The notes beneath the pieces are model-generated. The model was not told the origin of the DNA. It worked only from the letters and a program-made list of their open reading frames with translations, and did no database searches. The translations under genes were made by a program, and so were the position numbers. A stretch of 64,000 bases of DNA from Alloyangia pacifica (GTDB lineage Bacteria > Pseudomonadota > Alphaproteobacteria > Rhodobacterales > Rhodobacteraceae), in assembly GCF_003111685.1 (NCBI RefSeq), contig NZ_CP022189.1:450001-514000 (forward strand), given 5' to 3'. This document shows positions 58,383 through 64,000 of this stretch, piece by piece. The first letter of the stretch is position 1; each line of letters starts with the position of its first letter.

Positions 58383-59816
58383 TCAACCCAGATCGCCAAA
58401 GCCGAACATCAGGTAGTCGCGCTGGTAAGCCTCGCGGGCGAGCTCTTCCAGAGAGGCGTCGTAGATGTCCGCCAGCGCGTAGGGCGCGGCATCCTGCTGC
58501 GACTCCGCCTCCGGTTCAGGGGGCGCGGCGTGGCCAACCTGCATCGCAAGAGCCGGCAGGTAGATGGCCATCTCTTCCTCGCGGACGATCATGTCGGGCA
58601 GGGTGAATTCGGCCATTCCCTGCAGGCATTGCGCCTGCGAAGCCCAATGGCCGTCGACCCGCACCGCGGTCTGCCCGGCGAGGTTGGCCTTGAGGAAGAC
58701 CAGGAAGGCGGCAAAGGCGTCGCGGTGCTGGGCGAGGCTGTAGTCAGCACCGGGCGCACCCTCGGGCAGGGGCAGGCCATTGGCGCGGCGCAGGGTCTTG
58801 CGGATGCGCCCGAAGCTGCCGGGACCGGTCGACAGGATGCGGCTGCAGAAGGCCTCATGAGCGCGGGCGAGGGGATGGCGGATCACCGTGAAGCTGCGGT
58901 GCCCGGGACGCGCGCGTTTCCATTGGCGCAGGGACTTTTGGCTGAAGTCACCGGTGAGGGCCTCGTCCTCGACCAAGTCGAGGGCGCAGAGCCAGCGGCG
59001 CACGGCGCGGGTCGGGCCGGAGTGGATCGGCATGTAGAGCAGCGGCGTCTCGGCGGCAGCGACGTAGCCCGGCACCACCGGCCCGCGCCTCGGCTCGAAA
59101 TTGGGGGTGCGGGACAAGTTGAACCGGTCGAGCCGGGTCAACGCCCGCTCCATCTCGCCAGCATTGGCGACCTTCTCGACCACCGGCTCGGGGTTCTGCC
59201 GCTTGAGCTTGCCGTCCAGCGACTCGAGCCGCGACGGGACGCCGAGCCATTTGGCCAGCCCGTTCATTACCTCGAGGCTCTGCAGGTCCTCGTAGCCCAC
59301 GTAAAAGGCCGTCTGCCCGCTCACCTGCAGCGCGGTCATCAGCCTGAGCTGGAAGTCCTGTAGACGCGCCAGATGCGTTTCGAACTCCGCGCCGTCGAAG
59401 GTTACCTGCGCGTCCTTGCGCTTGCTGACGTTGGTCAGCTTCCACTGACCAGTGGTCTGGGCGATCTTCCAGCTGACGTAGCTTTCCACTGGGTTGCGGG
59501 TCAGCACGATCTTGGCGACGCGCTCGTCGTCCAGCAAAGGCTGCAACACCCGAGGGTCATGGTCGTGGAAGAAACGGAAACCGCCCATCCCGGGCGTCTC
59601 CTGCCGGATCGCTTGCAGGAGACGGACCGGATCGGCCTCGCGCTCGGGCTGGGTGATCCCGAGGATGTCGCTCGCGTTGGGATAGCCAATGAAATGCGGG
59701 TTGAAGGCCTCGCCGTGGCAGGTGACGCCGTCCAGCGCGTTGAGGTTGGCCTCGAGGAAATTCGAGCCGGTGCGCATCTCGGCAAAGACGACGAAACTGT
59801 CGAAACGATCGGACAT
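58383..59816 (-). CDS. Two-domain sulfotransferase
   Basis: 477 residues. The N-terminal half shows a PAPS-binding loop MRTGSNFLEANL (14-25) and a 3'-phosphate motif LTRNPVESYVSWK (105-117), like NodH-type sulfotransferases. The C-terminal half has a second set: YMPIHSGPTRAVRRWL (261-276) and HRSFTVIRHPLARAHEAFCSRIL (306-328), like the Sulfotransfer_2 family. So two sulfotransferase folds appear fused. It would use PAPS to sulfate a carbohydrate, given its neighbours. It starts 6 nt after the preceding glycosyltransferase stop and has no clear ribosome binding site, suggesting translational coupling. Last gene of the operon. Confidence 0.82.
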   Translation of the reverse strand: MSDRFDSFVVFAEMRTGSNFLEANLNALDGVTCHGEAFNPHFIGYPNASDILGITQPEREADPVRLLQAIRQETPGMGGFRFFHDHDPRVLQPLLDDERVAKIVLTRNPVESYVSWKIAQTTGQWKLTNVSKRKDAQVTFDGAEFETHLARLQDFQLRLMTALQVSGQTAFYVGYEDLQSLEVMNGLAKWLGVPSRLESLDGKLKRQNPEPVVEKVANAGEMERALTRLDRFNLSRTPNFEPRRGPVVPGYVAAAETPLLYMPIHSGPTRAVRRWLCALDLVEDEALTGDFSQKSLRQWKRARPGHRSFTVIRHPLARAHEAFCSRILSTGPGSFGRIRKTLRRANGLPLPEGAPGADYSLAQHRDAFAAFLVFLKANLAGQTAVRVDGHWASQAQCLQGMAEFTLPDMIVREEEMAIYLPALAMQVGHAAPPEPEAESQQDAAPYALADIYDASLEELAREAYQRDYLMFGFGDLG

Positions 59817-59822
59817 GAAAAC

Positions 59823-61523
59823 TCAGTTCTTCACGAGGTAGGACTTGCGGGTGGGTGCGGCGGTGGGGCGCAGGGCCGGCTCGACCGGGAAGTCGCCCAT
59901 GAGGTAGGGGTGCATCCCTTGGTTCTTGAGGTTCTGCAGGAAGCGCCCGAAGCCGCCGAGGTCCCGCAGCACCGGTGCTTCGGCAAGCCGGCGCGGTTCC
60001 TTCTGGCCGATCTCATCGAGGATCAGCTGAAGCGGCTCCATCGGCGCCTCGATGAACTCGGCCATTGTCCAGATGCGGATGCGCGCCTTGGCCTCGGGCG
60101 AGCGCAGCTCGTCGAGCAGCAGGTGCTCGGCCCTCTGCAGCGCGGCCGCCTCGGCGCGGAGGGTGGAGAAATCCCCGCCCGCGCGGAACAGGGGCACGGC
60201 CCAGGCGCCCGAGATGACGCTGATCTGCGCATTGGGATCGCGTGCGAGGTCCCACATGATCTCGGGAGCATCGTGTGGGCCGAACTGGAAGCACTGGCGG
60301 GTGCCACGGGTGTTCCAGATGAGGTTGGTCAGGAAGGCCCGGTGGTTCCAGTCGCGCAGCGCGGCGCCGTCCGAAAGCGCGCCGCTCAGCACGGGCTGCC
60401 CTTCGGCGAACTCCGCCCGCTCGGGGGCGAAGAGGTGGCCATGCACCTGCGCCCCGGTAGCGCGGGCGAGCCAGGGCTCGAATTCCTCGAAGAGCTCGGA
60501 AAACCCCTGAAAGACCGAATACGGCCCGGCGGTCATCCCATTTTCCCAACCGAAGTTGGGGAAGCGCGACTGCATGTAAAGCCCGGCGCGGCCCCGGGTC
60601 CGCCGGTCCACCGCCTTGGCAAAGACGCGGTCGATCTTGCCCGGCTTCGGCTCTTGCCGGTTGGCGAGGCTTTCGGGGTGGTTGAGGAAGGCGTCATAGA
60701 GACGCCTCGCATGCGGCCAGATCTTGCGCGCCACGAAACAGTCGGAGCGGCGCAGGAGCTGCAAGTGGTCGTCGTAGAAGGTGTGCGGCTTGCCCTGGAA
60801 GTCGAACTTCGACAGCGTCAGCGACCGGCTCTCGATATTGCGCGAATGCAGGCGGGCGAGGGACTGGAAGTAGCTCTCGTCTGGGATCCAGACGCGGCGG
60901 AAATAGCGCTCGTGCCAGCGTCGCTCCGGCGAGGAGAGGATCGCCGACAGTGTGTGCCGGGTCAGACACCACCATTGGCTGCCCATGTGCGGCACCACGC
61001 CCCTGGGGATACGGCGGCTCACGCGGAGCACACGCTGCACCTCGACCAGCCGGTCGAAGAGATAGCGGTTTCGGCGCCAGGAGAAGGGGAAGAAGAGGGT
61101 GAAGCGCTCATGGTCCAGCCCGCCCACGGTCCAGGGCACATCGGCGGTGGTGGCGCTTTCGATGAAGTCGGTCTGCGGGCGCGCGTCGAGGTAGTCGATC
61201 AGCTCCTCCACCGGGCGAAGCGGCAGGCAGGAGCCCGAGGTTAGATAGACATGGCGCACGCCCTCGAAGCGCTCGAGCATCAGCTCGGCGGCGTCCTGGC
61301 TGGCGGCGACAAGCCCCCAGGTGCCCCAGTCGCAGCGATGGCGGCGCGAGAACAGTATCTGCGGCAGGTCCGACAGCGCCTCGGTGAAGGCGGTATAAGT
61401 CTTCTTTGCCACCTTCTCGTCGACATGGATCACCACGGGGCAGCCGGCCTTCGCCCAGTGCCGGGCCACCTGCTCGGCGCGGTCGAAGGCGGTGTGCACC
61501 AGCATGACGATCCCGACGCTCAT
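59823..61523 (-). CDS. Core-2/I-branching-type glycosyltransferase with extra C-terminal domain
   Basis: 566 residues. The N-terminal part (about 1-290) resembles GT14 beta-1,6-N-acetylglucosaminyltransferases: MSVGIVMLVHTAFDRAEQVARHW, VVIHVDEKV, VYLTSGSCLPLRPVEEL and MGSQWWCLTRHTL. The C-terminal ~270 residues match no motif I know beyond the Rhodobacteraceae DUF5927/5928-type tail. There is no signal peptide, so it acts in the cytoplasm on a nucleotide-sugar donor. The start at 61523 overlaps the previous gene's stop by 4 nt; the longer frame from 61973 is a shadow of that gene. Confidence 0.8.
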   Translation of the reverse strand: MSVGIVMLVHTAFDRAEQVARHWAKAGCPVVIHVDEKVAKKTYTAFTEALSDLPQILFSRRHRCDWGTWGLVAASQDAAELMLERFEGVRHVYLTSGSCLPLRPVEELIDYLDARPQTDFIESATTADVPWTVGGLDHERFTLFFPFSWRRNRYLFDRLVEVQRVLRVSRRIPRGVVPHMGSQWWCLTRHTLSAILSSPERRWHERYFRRVWIPDESYFQSLARLHSRNIESRSLTLSKFDFQGKPHTFYDDHLQLLRRSDCFVARKIWPHARRLYDAFLNHPESLANRQEPKPGKIDRVFAKAVDRRTRGRAGLYMQSRFPNFGWENGMTAGPYSVFQGFSELFEEFEPWLARATGAQVHGHLFAPERAEFAEGQPVLSGALSDGAALRDWNHRAFLTNLIWNTRGTRQCFQFGPHDAPEIMWDLARDPNAQISVISGAWAVPLFRAGGDFSTLRAEAAALQRAEHLLLDELRSPEAKARIRIWTMAEFIEAPMEPLQLILDEIGQKEPRRLAEAPVLRDLGGFGRFLQNLKNQGMHPYLMGDFPVEPALRPTAAPTRKSYLVKN

Positions 61524-62590
61524 GCCCAGTTGCCCTTGGACATGAGGCCGAGGATCTCGAGCTGGCGCCAGTTGATGTACTTCTCGGACCACTTGCACCA
61601 GAGATCCGGGTTGTCGCGGATGCCGTCCGCGTAGGCGATGTATTCGGTCGAGCCCGCGTAGTGCTGTTTGCGGCTCAGCTCTTCCTCGGCCTTGGCGTTG
61701 AACGTGTCGAGGAACTTGGTGTGCAGCAGCAGGCCCGAGGCCTTCTCTCCTCCCCATTCGTCGTAGACGAGGTTCAATCCGCGCGGCAGCAGCATGTGTG
61801 TAGAGCTGACGTAGGCGTAGCGCCGGTCCCATTTCACAAGCGGCACCTTGTTCAGCGCCGGGGCGCGCTCGGGCTGGTCCGGAAAGAACACCCGCGCCCT
61901 CGGCCCGCCCTGGATCCAGAGGTTTCCGAAGCGCTTGTTGCGCTTCACCGAGTAGTTGCCCGAGTCGAACCACGACGCGATCTCCAGCGGGTCCTGCCCA
62001 GCGGTGTAGGGCTGCGCGTCGAGCCGCCCCTTGGGATACATGTCGAGCAGCATGGCCGAGAAGCTCTTGATCGACGAGGCGTCGAGCCAGTCGGTCAGGG
62101 CACGCAGCGGGCGGGTGTCACAGAACGGGTAGAGGAAGAGCTCGTCGGGATCGACCACCAGCACCCAGTGCCCGTCACCATAGGTGCGCAGCAGCCAATT
62201 GATCCAGTCCATGCCGAAGCGCGCGCGCTTGTAGCTGGCCCGCGTGTGCCAGACCGACACGTCCTCCTGCCGGGCGAGATAGTCGAGCGAGCCATCGGTG
62301 CTGTCGTTGTCGACCATGACGAAATGGTTCACGCCCATGTCGCGATAGTACTTGAGGAACCACGGCAGGCGCACACCCTCGTTCCGGGCAGTGCAGAAGA
62401 CAATAAGGTCAGAAGGACGGATGCGGTCGGTGCGGTCGGAGACGCAGCGCAGCTCGCGTCGCTTGCGCAACGCCCGGATCAGCCACCGCTTGCGCTGCAG
62501 CCGAAGCCTGTATGACTGCCATGCACCCACAACACTTCCCTCGTTCGGGGCAGGGCCCCGGAGCCGGCCCCCCGGCATCGGCTCGGGCAC
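61520..62590 (-). CDS. Glycosyltransferase of the GT2/GT92-like type
   Basis: About 356 residues. DLIVFCTARNEGVRLPWFLKYYRDMGVNHFVMVDNDSTDGS (about 61-101) is the GT-A nucleotide-sugar fold of the Glyco_tranf_2_4/GT92 class, with the metal-binding motif VDPDELF (about 145-151) in place of DxD. Sugar and linkage are unknown. The frame opens with GTG 62590; an ATG at 62578 is equally possible, and neither has a clear ribosome binding site. The stop overlaps the next gene by 4 nt, and the upstream gene ends 7 nt before it. Confidence 0.82.
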   Translation of the reverse strand: MPEPMPGGRLRGPAPNEGSVVGAWQSYRLRLQRKRWLIRALRKRRELRCVSDRTDRIRPSDLIVFCTARNEGVRLPWFLKYYRDMGVNHFVMVDNDSTDGSLDYLARQEDVSVWHTRASYKRARFGMDWINWLLRTYGDGHWVLVVDPDELFLYPFCDTRPLRALTDWLDASSIKSFSAMLLDMYPKGRLDAQPYTAGQDPLEIASWFDSGNYSVKRNKRFGNLWIQGGPRARVFFPDQPERAPALNKVPLVKWDRRYAYVSSTHMLLPRGLNLVYDEWGGEKASGLLLHTKFLDTFNAKAEEELSRKQHYAGSTEYIAYADGIRDNPDLWCKWSEKYINWRQLEILGLMSKGNWA

Positions 62591-62596
62591 CGGCTA

Positions 62597-63814
62597 TCAG
62601 ATCAGGGTTAACACGGCTTTGAAATGGGAGTCCCACGTCGGCGGGAGATACCCTGCCTGCGTGGCATCCGCCTCGTCCGGTTGCGCCCGATACCCCTTGG
62701 CCATTTGCCTTATTCTTGAGGCCCAAAGATATCGGTCCGATTCGTCTGCGTAAATGGGTATATCGCCAAGCACTTCGCGCAGGACCGGAAGTGGCGCAGC
62801 GAGCACGGGCACGCCGAGCGCGGCGGCTTCGACCGGGGGCAGGCCGTAGCCTTCGGCATGGCTGGGGAACAGCAGCCCGGCGCTCCGGGCGAGCAGACCT
62901 GCGATCTCGGCGTCGTTGAGGCCCGGGAGCTCGTGCACATTCGTGATGCCGGCGTCGAGGGCGGCGAAGACCTCGGTATTGTTCCAGCCGCGTGCGCCGC
63001 AGATCAGCAAATGCGCGGGCGGCGTCAACTCGCGCCAGATATCCAGAAGTAGAGCGTGGTTCTTGCGCGGCTCGATTGTGCCGAGGACGACGAAGTAGGG
63101 CGCGTTGGCCCACGGCCCCTCGGGCGGAATGCCGATGGCCGGCGGCTGGACGCCCAGATGCGCGACGACAGTCTTGGGCAGAAGGGGTGGGCCAAGGTGC
63201 CGGGTCATGTCGGCGCGGGTCACCTCGGAATTGCAGATCACCAAATCGGCGTTTTCAGCGACACGTTGCAGGAAACCGGCGAAGCGCTGGGCGCTGCCCG
63301 CGTGCTGGAACTGCGGCCAGTCGAGCGGAATGGTGTCGTGCAGCAGCACCGCGATGCGGCTGTCCTCGACGCGGTTCAGCGCCGCGACGACCTGTTCCGA
63401 GAAGTTGGAGTGCCCGGTATTAAGATATACCGATCCCGCGGGCAGGTGGCGCCGGAGCATGCGTCCCAGCGTTGCGGGAATGGCGCGCGCAAGGGCGCTG
63501 GCTCGGAGCGCGGTCTCAGCTCCGGCGCGGCGAGGGTCTCTGCGCCGGGCAAGTCGGCCCAGCACGTCTGGTTCAGGCCAGTCCCCCGCATCCAGCCGCC
63601 GCTTCAGCGCGCGGCACCCTGCGCCGTCGAGCAGCAGGTAGCCCAGCGAGGTTCTCACCAGGCCAAAAAGCGGAACCGGCTCCTGAAGGAGCCGGTTCAG
63701 ATAGGCGTATTCCACACGGTCCACCCCGGTTCTAACCCGGCCCGCGCGGCTGACCAGTCGGGTCAGGTCGAGCAGCCGGGCAGGGGGTGCGGTGTCAGTG
63801 ATCGTAGTGCCCAT
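62597..63814 (-). CDS. Glycosyltransferase family 4 (GT-B fold)
   Basis: 405 residues. The C-terminal half carries the GT4 donor site: FVVLGTIEPRKNHALLLDIW (about 230-249) and LLFPSHAEGYGLPPVEAAALGVPVLA (about 310-335) with the E-x7-E pattern. The N-terminal half has TGVDRVEYAYLNRLL and a HDTIPLDWP acceptor-side motif often seen in mannosyl/rhamnosyl transferases. The start at 63814 gives MGTTITDT; the frame extends seven residues further to 63835. It overlaps the end of galE by 20 nt. Confidence 0.85.
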   Translation of the reverse strand: MGTTITDTAPPARLLDLTRLVSRAGRVRTGVDRVEYAYLNRLLQEPVPLFGLVRTSLGYLLLDGAGCRALKRRLDAGDWPEPDVLGRLARRRDPRRAGAETALRASALARAIPATLGRMLRRHLPAGSVYLNTGHSNFSEQVVAALNRVEDSRIAVLLHDTIPLDWPQFQHAGSAQRFAGFLQRVAENADLVICNSEVTRADMTRHLGPPLLPKTVVAHLGVQPPAIGIPPEGPWANAPYFVVLGTIEPRKNHALLLDIWRELTPPAHLLICGARGWNNTEVFAALDAGITNVHELPGLNDAEIAGLLARSAGLLFPSHAEGYGLPPVEAAALGVPVLAAPLPVLREVLGDIPIYADESDRYLWASRIRQMAKGYRAQPDEADATQAGYLPPTWDSHFKAVLTLI

Positions 63815-64000
63815 TGAGATGCCAGTTCCAGGCATCGGCGATCATCTGCGGCATGGTCGAGCGCGACGGCTCCCAGCCCAGCTCGGCCAGCGCCCGCGTC
63901 GAGCCCGAGACCAGCTTGGTCGCATCCCCCGCGCGGCGCGGCCCTTCGGAGTGCGGCACCTCGCGGTTGGTCACCGCGCGCGACGCGTCGATCACTTCGC
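63795..64000 (-). CDS. galE: UDP-glucose 4-epimerase, C-terminal fragment at window edge
   Basis: Only the last 67 residues or so are in the window; the rest lies beyond 64000. HSEGPRRAGDATKLVSGSTRALAELGWEPSRS and the ending MIADAWNWHLNGHYDH match the end of GalE-type short-chain epimerases, which make UDP-galactose for polysaccharides. It is the most upstream visible gene of the minus-strand polysaccharide operon and overlaps the next gene by 20 nt. The catalytic YxxxK is not in view. Confidence 0.8.
   Translation of the reverse strand, partial: EVIDASRAVTNREVPHSEGPRRAGDATKLVSGSTRALAELGWEPSRSTMPQMIADAWNWHLNGHYDH

Noticed and set aside
59373..61244. 623-residue plus-strand frame in the polysaccharide operon
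   Set aside because: Opposite strand encodes clear sulfotransferase and glycosyltransferase motifs with tight operon spacing. The plus frame has a Gly/Glu/Val/Ala bias and no motif.

Overview
The window is GC-rich, alphaproteobacterial chromosome, most likely from a marine member of the Rhodobacteraceae/Roseobacteraceae. The evidence is the protein character of RpoB, RpoC, L10 (C-terminal IGAPASNI duplication) and S10, the tRNA-fMet placed directly after 5S rRNA, an Irr-type iron box in front of a membrane ferritin (MbfA), a glutathione-dependent formaldehyde dehydrogenase and a TIGR02466-type oxygenase inside the S10 cluster. I do not assign a genus.

Layout. 1-3166: the 3' part of an rRNA operon (23S lacking about its first 50-60 nt, 5S, tRNA-fMet, terminator). 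3195-4462: two minus-strand genes of unknown function (a membrane-anchored helical protein and a secreted protein built from three ~50-residue repeats). 4750-17740: secE, nusG, rplK, rplA, a DUF2798-like gene, rplJ, rplL, rpoB, rpoC. 17878-19577: a DMT-family transporter converging on a putative rhamnosyltransferase. 19686-24323: rpsL-rpsG-fusA-tuf. 24412-41134: the S10, spc and alpha ribosomal clusters ending with rpoA-rplQ. These are cut by terminators and fresh promoters into several units, and extra genes sit at two of the cuts: a 2OG-Fe(II) oxygenase between rplP and rpmC, and a BLUF photoreceptor between adk and rpsM.

41313-52870 is a housekeeping and accessory mix: glutathione-dependent formaldehyde dehydrogenase, a voltage-gated K+ channel with a C-terminal zinc ribbon, a GNAT acetyltransferase, an NYN-LOTUS protein, a TetR regulator, mbfA, polA, adenosine kinase plus nth, an Ada-like alkyl-DNA repair/regulator protein and an OmpA-type lipoprotein. 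52895-53608 is an ExoY-type sugar transferase, preceded on its 5' side by about 860 bp without a recognisable gene. 54468-58356 carries a short RNase D, lptC-lptA-lptB, long-form hpf and ptsN; rpoN, usual between lptB and hpf in many proteobacteria, is missing. 58383-64000 is a minus-strand polysaccharide operon (galE fragment, three glycosyltransferase-type genes, a two-domain sulfotransferase) that points to a sulfated surface polysaccharide.

The ribosomal and transcription genes share a promoter design: TTGnnn, exactly 17 nt, then TATACG or a close variant, followed by GC-rich sequence. This suggests common growth-rate or stringent control of the separated units. Starts were moved downstream of the longest reading frame wherever family alignment and a ribosome binding site supported it. 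All functional calls come from reading motifs and from family knowledge; no database search was possible.
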